A stretch of DNA of 64,000 nt from Pelagomonas calceolata (taxonomy: Eukaryota > Sar > Pelagophyceae > Pelagomonadales > Pelagomonadaceae). The notes below the pieces were generated by a model, which had not been told where the DNA came from, searched no databases, and saw nothing but the letters and a program-made list of their open reading frames with translations. The DNA lies in the NCBI GenBank assembly GCA_918797485.1, contig CAKKNE010000004.1, forward strand, positions 2,666,001 to 2,730,000. The letters are read 5' to 3'. The translations under genes were made by a program, and so were the position numbers. Positions 19,329-29,153 of the stretch are shown in pieces (position 1 is the stretch's first letter; every line of letters starts with the position of its first letter).

Positions 19329-19931
19329 ATGCCCTCGAAAAAGAAGGGCCCCAGCGAACAAAAATCCAAAAAAGCCATCGCCGAGGCGAAGCGCATCCGT
19401 GCCGCCGACCAGACCTTCGGCATCAAAAATAAAGGTAAAAGTGCGAAGGCGAAGCAATATGTGTCGAGGGTCGAGCACTCGCTGACGGGCAACGAAAAGA
19501 AAGCTCAACAGGAACGAAAGGAGAAATTGAAGGCGAAGCGCGAACAACGGGAAGCCGAAGAAAGGGAAGAAAGGGCGTTATTTTCGGAGACCACAGATGT
19601 GATGAAGGTCAAGAAGAAGGGCCAGTCTTCTAGTGTTCAGAAAGCGGACGAGGACTTGTCGGAGGAGATGGAGAAGGCTCTGCTCCGGGCGAAGGAGCTG
19701 TTTGATGCCGGCGCGATGAGCATGCAGGACTACCAGAACTACCGGGAACAGATCCTTGCGCCCGACTCCGATGAGGAGGACGAGGACGGTGGTGACGAGG
19801 CGACGGCGTCGGAGGCGGAGTCGGAGCCGGACCCGCGGCTGGAGTTGAAAAGGGAGGACCTGTACCTCGAGGGCGCGGACGACGATATTGATATTGACGC
19901 GCTGCCGGACGATGATGGGGATGCGGAGTAA
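19329..19931 (+). CDS. Tma46/ZC3H15-like N-terminal protein without zinc fingers
   Basis: 200 aa, highly charged. The N-terminus (basic, then DQTFGIKNKGKSAKAKQYV) resembles the start of the Tma46/ZC3H15 (DFRP1) family, partners of the DRG GTPase on ribosomes. The CCCH zinc fingers of that family are absent, and the protein ends in an acidic Asp/Glu tail. It could be a short family variant or an unrelated ribosome-associated protein. Confidence 0.6.
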   Translation: MPSKKKGPSEQKSKKAIAEAKRIRAADQTFGIKNKGKSAKAKQYVSRVEHSLTGNEKKAQQERKEKLKAKREQREAEEREERALFSETTDVMKVKKKGQSSSVQKADEDLSEEMEKALLRAKELFDAGAMSMQDYQNYREQILAPDSDEEDEDGGDEATASEAESEPDPRLELKREDLYLEGADDDIDIDALPDDDGDAE

Positions 19932-19967
19932 CTTATATTGTAGTTGGTTATTGCGCGTCGCGTCGCG

Positions 19968-20281
19968 GCGACGGCGTGGGGGTGGAGAGGCGTGGTGGCG
20001 GCGTCGGCGCGCCAGTCGCCGATGTCCGCGCGGGCCATGGAACGTCGCGACATCGACGCCACCGCAGCGGCTCGTAGAGGGCACTAGACTGTGCGGGGAA
20101 ATTGACGGCGGCGCCGGCGCCGGCGCCTAAGCATAGCGGGCACCAGCGACGGCGTGGGGTGGAAGCGCGTGGTGGCGGCGTCGGCGCGCCAGTCGCCGAT
20201 GTCCGCGCGGGCCATGGAACGTCGCGACATCGACGCCACCGCAGCGGCTCGTAGAGGGCACTAGACTGTGCGGGGAAATTG
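19968..20281. repeat. Two tandem ~136-bp repeat units
   Basis: Unit 1 is about 19968-20104 and unit 2 about 20146-20281, nearly identical (period 178 bp). Each starts GCGACGGCGTGGGG and ends CTAGACTGTGCGGGGAAATTG. A third partial end copy (CACCAGACTGTGCGGGG) follows at 20286-20302. The interior includes inverted segments (GTCGCGACATCGACGCC). The unit lies in the 608-bp spacer upstream of TMEM231 and may affect its promoter. Confidence 0.85.
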
Positions 20282-20539
20282 CGGGCACCAGACTGTGCGG
20301 GGTTTGGGGGCAAAACTGTCTGCTGGTCGACGCGCGCACGCGCCAGCGAGGGAGCGCACGCCGACGCCGGCCCGCGGACGCACGTAACGCGTGCGCAAAG
20401 AGCTGCTACCGACGCGGGGCTGCATAAAAAGCGCACGCGACGGGGCCTAGCACATAGAGGGTGGGCCGGGCTGCCTGAGGCGATTCAGCGCGCGGCCGCC
20501 GCTGCGACCTGAACGGGCGCGCCGCCGCGACCCACAAAA

Positions 20540-21538
20540 ATGGCCGTCGAGGTCTACCACGAGCCGCTGTGTAGGCGGTACTACGCAAGTCGCTGCTCGT
20601 GCGCCTACTTCTTCTTCCTACTCATAGCATTGGTCGGATTGATTCTACCCTTCTTCCTGGCCTACACGAACGTGCCGAGTTTCTGGCTCAAGACACATAC
20701 GTATCGCGAGCAGCCGTCCATAACCTTCCAGCATAAAGTACTCGGTACGCTACAAGGTACGAAACAAATCCGAGGTATTGATAGACAGATGCAGATCGTC
20801 TTCTCGTCCATGACCGACGTCGAAAATCTATACGGCCCCGAGTTACGCGTCTGCAACCTCCAGAACATCGAGCTCGACTTCAACAGGGACGGCGTCACGG
20901 ACGAGTTCCACTTCACGGCCTTGTGTCCCCTGGCGAAGGGCGAAACTATATTGGGGGCTTCCGTTGCGACCTTCTTCCGGACGAAGCTATCGTCTCGTGC
21001 AAGAGTGGATTTTGACAGTCTAGCCATTGCGGAGCACCGCGACGGCATGGGCGGCGGGTCGCTCTTCGTCGATGGGGATTATATCTTAAAGCAGAAGTGG
21101 CCCTTCCGCGCGAAGGGCGGCTACTACTTACCTTATAAAAGGTTCCCTTTACTCGATCCGAGCGACCACAAGATCAAGCTGCAGGAGACGCTGCTGCCCA
21201 ATATCATTTTTGGGTACCGGAACCGGAACAACACGCTGGACTATGTCCAGCAATACAAGGTCTGGACGCCGTCGCCGGGCGTGCCGGACAACCACGGGGC
21301 CTACGCGAATTTCAACTTGACGATGGTCCTGCGCGTGCCGCAGCAGGACGTCCTCTACACGCCGACGGCTTCCGAAGTCTTGAAAGATGCGTGGTTGAAA
21401 TATCTGGCCATCTTCGTCGTCGTCAAGTACCTCCTCGAGTTCTTCGCGAGCTTCGTGGCCTACAACCAGCTCGTCGACACCACCATGAGAGTGGAAACTC
21501 CTCACGAGCGCGAGGGCGTCAAGGCCACCAGCCTCTAG
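20540..21538 (+). CDS. TMEM231: TMEM231, ciliary transition-zone membrane protein
   Basis: 332 aa with the family layout: a short N-terminus with CRRYY, one membrane helix (FFFLLIALVGLILPFFLAY), FWLKTHTYREQPSITFQH (the hallmark WLK-x3-Y-x-EQP block), a long lumenal domain with NRDGVTDEFHF, a C-terminal helix and VYNQ-like VAYNQLVDTT. TMEM231 belongs to the MKS/B9 transition-zone complex that gates ciliary membranes. Its presence implies that the organism makes, or recently made, a flagellum. Confidence 0.9.
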   Translation: MAVEVYHEPLCRRYYASRCSCAYFFFLLIALVGLILPFFLAYTNVPSFWLKTHTYREQPSITFQHKVLGTLQGTKQIRGIDRQMQIVFSSMTDVENLYGPELRVCNLQNIELDFNRDGVTDEFHFTALCPLAKGETILGASVATFFRTKLSSRARVDFDSLAIAEHRDGMGGGSLFVDGDYILKQKWPFRAKGGYYLPYKRFPLLDPSDHKIKLQETLLPNIIFGYRNRNNTLDYVQQYKVWTPSPGVPDNHGAYANFNLTMVLRVPQQDVLYTPTASEVLKDAWLKYLAIFVVVKYLLEFFASFVAYNQLVDTTMRVETPHEREGVKATSL

Positions 21539-21565
21539 GCCCCGGCGTAAAGTTCATTCCCAAAG

Positions 21566-23074
21566 TTAGTCTTCTGCCAGTGCGTCGTCCGCGTCGGAGC
21601 CGTCCGCCAGCGCTCCGGAAGTCGAGCTCCGGGCCGTCGCCAGGGCCTCGTCGAGTTCCGCTTCGGCGGCGGCGAGAGCACTCCGAAACGCCTCGGCCTT
21701 GCCCCGGTAGTTCCCCGTGAGCGGCGCGGCGTCGAACTTCGACAGCGCGTCCTCGGCGGCGTCCTCAGCGGCGCGGAGTCGAACCTCGGAAGCGGGGAGG
21801 TCGTCGGTGGTCACGCGCAGCGCGGCCGCGTCGCTCACGAGCACGGGCGACGCGGCGGACGCGAAGGCCGCGGCGAGGGCGTCGATCGGCGATGACCCGG
21901 GCGCGTGCTCGGCGACTGGCGATGGCTTGGCGATGGGCGACGGCTCGGCCGCGTCTGATGGGGCGGCAGCGTCGGCGGCCGCGTCGGCGTCCGCGAGCGC
22001 GCGCAGAAACTCGTCCTTCGCCGGAGCGTCGTCGGCCGGCGGCGCCGCGGCATCCATGTCCTGTCGCAACTTGGCCTTGAGCCGCTCGAGGACGGCGTCC
22101 GAGTCGTCGGCAGCGTCAGCCTCCGAAGTAGGCTCCGCCGTAGGCTCGGTCGCATCGGCGGCCGCGGGCGCCCGGGGCGCCAGCGGATCCTCGTAGTAGC
22201 CGACGCCGCGGTCGCCCCTCTTAAAGACCATGCCCGGCCGCGAGCCCGCGTAGGCCGCGGCGGGCTCGTACCGCACCTCGGGAGCAACACGCGGCTTTGG
22301 CTTGTAAGGGTTTGTGAGGGTGCGCGCCGCGGCGACGCCGCCGCCGGCCGGCCGTATTGCCGACCCACTTGCACTCAGCGCCGCCTCGGGCGCACGCGCC
22401 CGTGATGCGCCCGACGCGCGCTCGGGCGACTCCGCCAATTTCGTAGCGACAACCTTCCGCAGCGGCACCGGGTCCTTCGGTTTGAGAATGGACGATATAG
22501 CGACAGCATGCTCGGTGTGCTCCTCCAATCTCGTGGGAGAGGCCTCCTCTTGGACAAACGCCGGCGCGACGACGGCCAGCGCGTCGTCCAAAGAAAATAG
22601 AGACGGGTTCGCCACCTTCTTGGGGGCCGTCTCCTGCTCCCAGCTCTTCCTTACGAGCTCTTCTGACGCGCGGACCTGCCGCCGGTGGTCCAGATCTTGC
22701 TGTTCTCGGTTAATAGCATGCTCGCGGTGGCGCCACTGTTGCAACGTGACGCGCTCCTCCGACGTCAATCGAGGCTTGAGCGGTTTCTGAGTACTGGTGA
22801 AAACCGGCCGCGGTGCTTTTTTAAGCCGCCTTTTAGCCTTGGCCACGGCCTGCTGGCGCGCGGCGACGCGCCGCTGGACCGGATCGTCGCGACAGTCGCG
22901 CTTCGCCTCCTCCTCGCGCCGATACGTCTCGGCGGCGGCGCGCTGCTCCAACCTAATCTGCCTGCGCTCCTTGTTCTCCTGCCAGAAGCGCTGGCTGCGA
23001 GACCGCTGCGCTAATACATTAGCGCGCGTCCCCGGGCCGAGGCCCTGTATTGTATCGGAGTCGAACTTGAGCAT
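21566..23074 (-). CDS. Charged coiled-coil protein, unknown
   Basis: 502 aa. The N-terminal third is very basic and helical (RSQRFWQENKERRQIRLEQ), the middle has Arg/Tyr-rich patches, and the C-terminal half is Ala/Asp/Pro-rich. No domain is recognised. It converges on TMEM231 with a 27-bp gap. A cytoskeletal or flagellar role would suit its neighbour but is speculation. Confidence 0.65.
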   Translation of the reverse strand: MLKFDSDTIQGLGPGTRANVLAQRSRSQRFWQENKERRQIRLEQRAAAETYRREEEAKRDCRDDPVQRRVAARQQAVAKAKRRLKKAPRPVFTSTQKPLKPRLTSEERVTLQQWRHREHAINREQQDLDHRRQVRASEELVRKSWEQETAPKKVANPSLFSLDDALAVVAPAFVQEEASPTRLEEHTEHAVAISSILKPKDPVPLRKVVATKLAESPERASGASRARAPEAALSASGSAIRPAGGGVAAARTLTNPYKPKPRVAPEVRYEPAAAYAGSRPGMVFKRGDRGVGYYEDPLAPRAPAAADATEPTAEPTSEADAADDSDAVLERLKAKLRQDMDAAAPPADDAPAKDEFLRALADADAAADAAAPSDAAEPSPIAKPSPVAEHAPGSSPIDALAAAFASAASPVLVSDAAALRVTTDDLPASEVRLRAAEDAAEDALSKFDAAPLTGNYRGKAEAFRSALAAAEAELDEALATARSSTSGALADGSDADDALAED

Positions 23075-23540
23075 CGCGTCGATGGCGTTTGGCTCTGAGA
23101 GCTTCTCTGGCCCACAGTTGTCGCTCAGCGGCGCTTGTCGACGCTAGCTATCGTGGGTGGCTGCCCTTTGTGTGGCTGCCCCTTGTCTTGTCCCGGCGCG
23201 CGGACGCTTGGACCGGCGTGGCGCCCGGTGGCCACGGCTCTACTCCTGGCGACGCCTGCTACCTGCCTCGGGCGAAACCGGAGCGTTTCGAGCCCAAGCT
23301 TCGGCAGTCACAAAACGGCTAATCCCCGCACGTTATCCTGCGCGACGCGACGGCGCGAACGTTGCCCATTGTTCGGGGGATGCCTCCTGCACGGGGTGTG
23401 CTGTCATGAAAGGCGCGGCCCGCGCCCGCCGCCGACGAATCGGCGACGCGCGGCGTGTCTCCCCCTCTAGTCCTAGCACCGGTCGCCACACAAATCGGGA
23501 CCGAGCGAAAGACGGAAAACGGATATACTTACGGACGTGC
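23075..23540. other. Intergenic region
   Basis: 466 bp upstream of the coiled-coil gene and downstream of the dehydrogenase gene. It contains one GCGTCGATGGCG motif near its left end; nothing else supported. Confidence 0.45.
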
Positions 23541-24542
23541 TCAGGGCGCGCCGAGCGACGGCCCGACGCGCGCGATATTCGTCGGCCCCGCCTGGTTCGT
23601 CGGCCACGCAATGATGTCCTGGATCTGTACGTGTGCTGGGCGCGTCGCCGCATAGATAATTTGATCGGCGATGTCGTCCGCGACCATAGGTACCAAATTA
23701 TCATACACACTCTTGGCCTTGGCCGCCGCGTTGTCCGAGGCTTCGAACCGTACTAAGCTAAATTCAGTTTCCGCGAATCCTGGAGAAATACAGGTGACCC
23801 GAATAGGCGTGCCGACGAGGTCGTGCCTTGCTGCGGACGTGAACGCCGTGACGGCTGACTTGGAGGCACAGTAGCCACTCCCACCACCATACGCGTAGTG
23901 GCCCGCAATACTACCAACATTGATGACGTGGCCCCTTCCTCTCTGTTTCATGCCCTTCGTGAATAATGTAGTAGCTATTATCAGCGCGGTCACGTTCGTC
24001 GTCATCATCCGCACGATGTCGGACGTCACGTTTTCCTCGACGCTGTTCTTGCCTAGAGCTAGGCCCGCGTTGTTGACCAGGATGTCCACGTTCCGGAACT
24101 GCTCGGGAAGCAATTGGTCCATCCTTTCGACTTTTTCGATGTCCATCATGTCCAGCACGAGGCAGAAAACTTCTGTGCCGTATTTAGCTTTCAGTTCACT
24201 AGCTAAAGCTTCCAAGCGGTCGCCGCGGCGCGCCACTATGATCAATTTGCAGCCGAGCTCGGCGAAGCGCCACGCGGTGGCCTTGCCTGTGTGGAAATCA
24301 AAATTCACGGCGCGTCCGTGCCAAATCTTCGCGTCGACCTCCACGCCATCGACGCGACGCCTGCTCGATGGCGTGGCAGTGCCGGTTCCTCACCGCTCGA
24401 CGGAGCCAGCACGGCAGCGCACCCGACGCAGTGGTTGATTTCCACACAGGGCCTTGCCGAATCCGCTCGACGCTCCCGTTACCAACGCGGTCCAGCCCTT
24501 TATGTCCTGGGGCGTGTAGAGGGCCGACGGGTTGCTGGACAT
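23541..24542 (-). CDS. Short-chain dehydrogenase (YdfG-like)
   Basis: NAD(P)H-dependent oxidoreductase. Exon 1 is 24542-24458 and exon 2 is 24286-23541. The spliced protein reads TGASSGFGKATAWRF (cofactor loop), then NNAGLALG, and catalytic GYCASK with an upstream Ser (NVGSIAG), closest to 3-hydroxy-acid dehydrogenases. The frame stays open to an upstream ATG at 24689; that longer form starts MRLSLLGLGAF and contains HVAAFSAAR, like a plastid signal-cleavage motif. The intron is an introner and uses a GC donor (GCAAGG). Confidence 0.88.
24287..24449. mobile_element. Introner element, intact ends, in SDR intron
   Basis: 163 bp with perfect 15-bp inverted ends (CTGTGTGGAAATCAA) and a perfect 8-bp duplication GGCCTTGC (24279-24286 and 24450-24457). 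The interior hairpin arms CACGCCATCGA and TCGATGGCGTG are present. On the minus strand the intron is 24457-24287, beginning GCAAGGCC and ending CACACAG: a GC-AG intron. Confidence 0.95.
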
Positions 24543-24739
24543 GGTTAGTGCTGTGAATTTTTTGTGCAGTGGTGCTGTGCGTCGAGTCGTCTGTCTGCGT
24601 AATGACTGCAGTTTGCGCGCTGCTGAGAAGGCTGCGACGTGAGAGGAGGTCGCTGTAAATGCGCCAAGCCCGAGCAACGACAGCCGCATGCAGAGATGTG
24701 GCTGGCAGCGAACAAATTTGTCGAGGCCACCAAAGGGAG

Positions 24740-24763
24740 CTAGCGTCATGTAAGACACACTAG
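24740..24763. promoter_or_regulatory. CTAG-N16-CTAG upstream motif
   Basis: Reverse orientation (inner GTAAGACA), 198 bp upstream of the ATG at 24542, or 51 bp upstream of the ATG at 24689. Confidence 0.45.
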
Positions 24764-24786
24764 CAAATCGATTTTCAGTCTAGGCC

Positions 24787-25986
24787 TTACCCAGGACTCG
24801 CCGGAAGGGTCTTCGCGTCGTCGTCCTCCGCCACCTCGTCCGCGAGGCGCCGTCGATTGCGCAAATCGTCGATCGCGCTCCGCAGCGCGAAGTTCGGGAT
24901 CAGCGCCTTCGTTTCCAAAACACACCCGGTCTTCGGCGACGTGTCCTTCGTCATCAACCAGACCGATATGGCGTCCCGTTCGTACGTGTGGCCGTCGCCA
25001 CAAAACACGGGGTCGCGCATCAATTCCCGCGTGATCGGGCAGACGTAGCCGTCCGGGACGTGTACTGAGGCTTTCAACCTCTTCTCTTTGGCCAACGTGA
25101 CTCTACGTAAAGCCGCCCGCAAGTCTCTTTCTAGAGAAGCGAGTTCCTCAACCTCCATACCAGATAACCCTCGCCCGCGCAACCGCCGCAGGTCTCTTTT
25201 CAGTGAAGTTTCCTTCTCTCTGAGTTTGGACGCCACGGTCTGGGCCTGCATCAACTCAGCTAAAAGTTGGTTCGACTGGGCGCGCGCCGCGTCCGCCTCC
25301 CTTTGAGCTCTCTCCCGCTTCTGCTGCTCCTGTCTACGCCCTTTAGCTGCCTCGTCGAGTCTCGCAGCAACAATATCCACAGCCTGCGGCGTCGGGCAGG
25401 CCGGCGGCTCGTCGTCCCGCATCCTACGTTCGGCGGCGTCGGCGGCCCGCTCGCGGTAGCCGCTCCGCACCTCCTCGAGCAGCTCCTGGGCCGGGTCCCG
25501 CCTTCTAGGTGAGCGTCTAGGCACCTCCACTGCTGGTAACGCCGCACTACGGATGGACGGCGGCGGTCTGCGGGAGGAAGCCTGGGCCGCCGCCGCGTGG
25601 CGCCGCCCCAAGCCGCGCAGCCGCTGGACCATCTGGCCGTGGCCCGCGGAAATACCTGCTTCGAAGGCTCCTTCGTCATGAGCACCAGCGTCCACCAACA
25701 ACGCACAGAGCTCCTCGTCGCCGCGCCGACAGGCGGCATGCAACGCCGATTCTCCATTCCGAGACGTGCCCATGGCGTCGCCGCCATGGGCTAGAAGCAG
25801 CGCCGCGACGCCCCGGTGGCCAGAGCGACACGCAGCTATTAAAGGCGTCTCGCCCTCGTCGCCGTTCCGCCAGTTCACGTCGGCGCCGATCGACAGTAAC
25901 GACTCGACCTCCTCCTCCCTTCCTCCTTTCGCGGCCGCCCAGAGGAAGGACTCCTTCATCCTATCTAATTGATGGCCGATGTCCAT
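24787..25986 (-). CDS. Ankyrin-repeat U-box E3 ubiquitin ligase
   Basis: 399 aa from the ATG at 25986, chosen because ankyrin sequence starts soon after; the open frame extends to 26154 without support. Three ankyrin repeats (ADVNWRNGDEGETPLIAAC, then ESALHAACRRGDEELCALL) are followed by a long charged coiled coil and a C-terminal U-box (GYVCPITRELMRDPVFCGDG, HTYERDAI). The architecture matches substrate-binding E3 ligases. Confidence 0.88.
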   Translation of the reverse strand: MDIGHQLDRMKESFLWAAAKGGREEEVESLLSIGADVNWRNGDEGETPLIAACRSGHRGVAALLLAHGGDAMGTSRNGESALHAACRRGDEELCALLVDAGAHDEGAFEAGISAGHGQMVQRLRGLGRRHAAAAQASSRRPPPSIRSAALPAVEVPRRSPRRRDPAQELLEEVRSGYRERAADAAERRMRDDEPPACPTPQAVDIVAARLDEAAKGRRQEQQKRERAQREADAARAQSNQLLAELMQAQTVASKLREKETSLKRDLRRLRGRGLSGMEVEELASLERDLRAALRRVTLAKEKRLKASVHVPDGYVCPITRELMRDPVFCGDGHTYERDAISVWLMTKDTSPKTGCVLETKALIPNFALRSAIDDLRNRRRLADEVAEDDDAKTLPASPG

Positions 25987-26312
25987 CGTGCGGCGTCTCG
26001 GCTGCCCTGGGCAAACTAGCGTCGATGGCGCCTCGCGAAGTGCTTTTTGGGGCTGCCCCGGCGGACGACGCGTCGACGGCGTCCCGCGGTGCTCTTCGGG
26101 GAACCTTGCGGTCTCCAGGGGTGTCACAGACCGAAGCCCAGCGCCCCCGAGCACACAACCGCTTGGCTAGAGTCTTACGGGCCGCTAGCTGCCTCACCGA
26201 GTGCTTTACGGGTGCCATAGCTCGCGCACCCGCGGTTTCAAGCGTCGCTCACGACCGCCCGGAAGCGTCTCGGGGCAGCCCTTCGGACGAGGAACACGTG
26301 GAGGCTGCCCAT
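25987..26312. other. Divergent promoter region with CTAG motif
   Basis: 326 bp between divergent starts, with the CTAG pair centrally placed at 26167-26188. Open frames running through it lack coding features. Confidence 0.5.
26167..26188. promoter_or_regulatory. CTAG-N14-CTAG upstream motif
   Basis: Inner AGTCTTACGGGCCG, 125 bp from the start at 26313 and 181 bp from the start at 25986. Confidence 0.5.
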
Positions 26313-28001
26313 ATGGCCCGAACACTGCTCCTGGTCCTGCTCGCGGCCGCGGCGGCGGAGGAATGTGTGGAAGACGAGGTAGACATCGCGCGCATTCATG
26401 CGACGGACGACGACGCCGCGGCGGACGTCGTGGCGGCGGTCTTGAGTGATGAGGCTGTCGTCGTCGAAGGCGTCGACGACGCCTTCCTCACTTTACTAAG
26501 TGAAGCGACGAACTGGACGCATCATGCTGGTATTAGGGAAGGGTTGCGGGACCTCGTTCCCTCTTTACGTTTAGTGAACGGCTCGGCAGATGCGAGGTGG
26601 GGCTGTAGAACCGGCGGCTGCCGACTACGAGACATGCACAAAGATGCGCCATTACCAACCCTTGATAGCCTGTGCGTGCCTAGTTGGAGGTTGCAGGTCG
26701 AGGGTATCACAAGCTTCGTTTCATACAAAAGGACGCCGGCCGAGCGCGGCGTTTCGATCGGCGAGCCCTACGTGTCTTCAACAATTGCGGTAACCACATT
26801 GAAACCCGGGGATCTGCTCATCCACCCGGGCGGCTGGCGGCCTTACTATACCAAAGGTTCGAAGCGCGCGTTAACGGGCGCCCTAGCACTTGAGAATGCA
26901 GGAAAGAGACTGTGGAGCTCGCCAGCTAGAGTACGAGCGCGAGCTTCCGGACCGGCCTTCCCCTCGAAGAAGTTGTTGGAGGCCTGCCCCGACGTCTTGT
27001 CCTACGATGGCTTTTCACGAAGTGTAGATGAGGACGAGCATTGCCCCCTGCCCTCACAGCCGGGTTCCGGATGTGTTCAAACACCACCCCCGCCAAAGCT
27101 CAAATGGCCCACGTCAGACATAGACGTGGGCTACCACGCGGCGCCGGCAGCTTACGACGTCGACGGCGACGGCGACTTCGATCTGGTGATTGGCGACGCG
27201 GCCGGAAGGGTATCATATTACGAGAACACTGGCACGTCCAAAAAGCCGCAATTCGAATTTGTGAACTCAATCCACGCGCACGCGGCCATGGCCGCGCCGG
27301 CGTTAGCTGACTTAGACGGTGATTCGTACCCAGAATTAGCGGTAGGCGGCGCGGACCCGGCCATAGCCTTCTTCAACCTGACCTATGAACCATTTCATGA
27401 CACATTGCGACTCACGAGCGAGTGGCGCCACCTCGGTCCTATTTTTGTGGACGTCGACGACGACGGCGATCTGGATTTATTAGTTGCGGCGTCGGGGCTG
27501 TTCGATTCGGTCGGTTTGATAAAGAACGTGGGGTCACGAACCGCCCCAAGATTTGAGGTAAGAAGGGACGGCTACGCTAATGTAAGGCGGTTGGATCTAC
27601 TGGGTCTCGAGGCGCCGGCTTCGCGATTCGCGGTGGGCGCGCCCTCATATCTAGATCCAGAAAATAGAACCTGGGTCCCCACGTCATCTATAGCCGTCGG
27701 CGACGAGGGGCACGGATTGCATTACATGAGACTCATGAAGGACGCGGACCCCTACCTCGCGCGGACGCCCCTCTTCTGGACGGCGCCGCTACAAGATTTG
27801 GACCTGGAGGCTCTCGGCCGGTCGAAGACTTTTCCGCTGCCCGTGCACGAGGCCCCGGCGCCCTGCCTGGCGGACTTTAACGGCGACGGCGTCGACGACC
27901 TGATACTTGGTGGAAGGTACGGCACTTTACTGTACTTCGACGGTGCATTGCCTGCGCCGAAAAAGTGGGGCGGCAGAAAAGCGCCGCCGGTGCCCGAGTG
28001 A
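26313..28001 (+). CDS. Secreted FG-GAP/VCBS-repeat protein
   Basis: 562 aa from the ATG at 26313, chosen because it opens with a clean signal peptide (MARTLLLVLLAAAAA). The N-terminal 220 residues look like a cupin or oxygenase-type fold (HHAGIREGLRDL, LKPGDLLIHPGGW), not securely assigned. The C-terminal half has FG-GAP/VCBS repeats with Ca-binding loops DVDGDGDFD, DLDGDSYPE, DVDDDGDLD and DFNGDGVDD. Likely extracellular or wall-associated. Confidence 0.82.
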   Translation: MARTLLLVLLAAAAAEECVEDEVDIARIHATDDDAAADVVAAVLSDEAVVVEGVDDAFLTLLSEATNWTHHAGIREGLRDLVPSLRLVNGSADARWGCRTGGCRLRDMHKDAPLPTLDSLCVPSWRLQVEGITSFVSYKRTPAERGVSIGEPYVSSTIAVTTLKPGDLLIHPGGWRPYYTKGSKRALTGALALENAGKRLWSSPARVRARASGPAFPSKKLLEACPDVLSYDGFSRSVDEDEHCPLPSQPGSGCVQTPPPPKLKWPTSDIDVGYHAAPAAYDVDGDGDFDLVIGDAAGRVSYYENTGTSKKPQFEFVNSIHAHAAMAAPALADLDGDSYPELAVGGADPAIAFFNLTYEPFHDTLRLTSEWRHLGPIFVDVDDDGDLDLLVAASGLFDSVGLIKNVGSRTAPRFEVRRDGYANVRRLDLLGLEAPASRFAVGAPSYLDPENRTWVPTSSIAVGDEGHGLHYMRLMKDADPYLARTPLFWTAPLQDLDLEALGRSKTFPLPVHEAPAPCLADFNGDGVDDLILGGRYGTLLYFDGALPAPKKWGGRKAPPVPE

Positions 28002-28067
28002 TTGTTCTTCACGCCATCGACGCGACGCGGGGTCATGTACTAAGTGTATTTTTTACGACGAAACCTA

Positions 28068-29153
28068 CTACATCTTGTTCGGGTCGAAGTCCGCCTTCTT
28101 CGCCGTCGTCCCCGGCCGGAACCACTCCGCCAAATCAAACACGTCCGCCCACTCGAGTTTCTCCTTGCTCAAGTCATCTTTGGAGGCGCCGGCTTGCGTG
28201 ACACCAGTCGTGGGGCAGGCGTTGTCGATGGCGCAGAATTGACTGGGTTCTAAGCCCGCTTTCTTCGCGGCGGCGTCGGCCTTGGAACGCAATCCACTGT
28301 TGGTGTCGTAGTCGTCTTTATTGCGGGTATACAAAAAGGCGCCCTCGTAGGGCCCCTGCTGCGTGTCGCCTTTGTACGCGACCAACACGAAACTGCTATC
28401 AGCTCCCACAATGTACCACTGCTCCCGGAACTCCAGGCCGTACATTTTACCGCCCACGGTGTACGAGGCTTTGCCCTGGGGACCTCTCTCATCTATTATC
28501 ACTTCCTCTAATCGGTTCTGCCAGTAGCCCCCATTGTCGGGCTTCGGTACTCTAAATTCAATGTCATTCCGCATCCCATTGGGAGCAGTACTGAAGGTAT
28601 TAACCTGGCACGGGAAGCAGTCGTACTTCGCGTTGTAGCCGCGGACCTTCCACCACTTGCCCTCCAAGGCTTTCCGGTCGAAGTTACTTAACCTTTGAGG
28701 TGCCGTGGCGTAGAAGGCCGACGTGTCCTGTTTCACGCCCGTCACGACGCATTTTTTTTCTTCCAGCGTGCAAGACAGCCAATCATTTAACTTTTCCGAG
28801 CCGAAGCGCGCGAAGCACCGCGTCGCGCACTCCTGCTCGCCGCGGCAGTTGCCGAGGCACGTGACGCCCTTGAGGCATGAGGGATTCGTAAAGCACGCCT
28901 TCGATTGGTCCCCGCACTCGTCAAAAAAACATTCCGGCCGCGCCTCCATCGTGCCGCCCTTGGCCGCGAACTCCTCGAAGCCTGCACTCGTCTCTTCGGC
29001 CACGCCTGCCAAGGGTGCAAGTGTTAATCCGACGGCGGCCAATGCGGCGCCTAGGGCTTTCGCCTGCTTTTGGATCGTGGGCAGCTTGGTTGGTTTCAAG
29101 GCTGTGGTTGCTGCCGCTACGAGGAGGAGTTTGAGGCTCCTGGTCGGCGCCAT
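28068..29153 (-). CDS. Violaxanthin de-epoxidase family enzyme (VDE or VDL)
   Basis: 361 aa from the ATG at 29153. The leader is bipartite (MAPTRSLKLLLVAAATTA, then a second hydrophobic lumen signal ending AGVAEE). A Cys-rich domain (CFFDEC, CFTNPSCLKGVTCLGNC, ECATRC) precedes a lipocalin domain (EGKWWKVRGYNAKYDCFPCQ, YWQNR, EQWYIVG). The Glu-rich tail of canonical VDE is missing, so a VDE-like enzyme (VDL, linked in diatoms to fucoxanthin synthesis) is at least as likely. Acts in the thylakoid lumen. Confidence 0.92.
   Translation of the reverse strand: MAPTRSLKLLLVAAATTALKPTKLPTIQKQAKALGAALAAVGLTLAPLAGVAEETSAGFEEFAAKGGTMEARPECFFDECGDQSKACFTNPSCLKGVTCLGNCRGEQECATRCFARFGSEKLNDWLSCTLEEKKCVVTGVKQDTSAFYATAPQRLSNFDRKALEGKWWKVRGYNAKYDCFPCQVNTFSTAPNGMRNDIEFRVPKPDNGGYWQNRLEEVIIDERGPQGKASYTVGGKMYGLEFREQWYIVGADSSFVLVAYKGDTQQGPYEGAFLYTRNKDDYDTNSGLRSKADAAAKKAGLEPSQFCAIDNACPTTGVTQAGASKDDLSKEKLEWADVFDLAEWFRPGTTAKKADFDPNKM

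Noticed and set aside
26025-26312. Upstream in-frame ATG for the FG-GAP protein
   Set aside because: The extension has no coding character, crosses the CTAG motif, and would bury the signal peptide.
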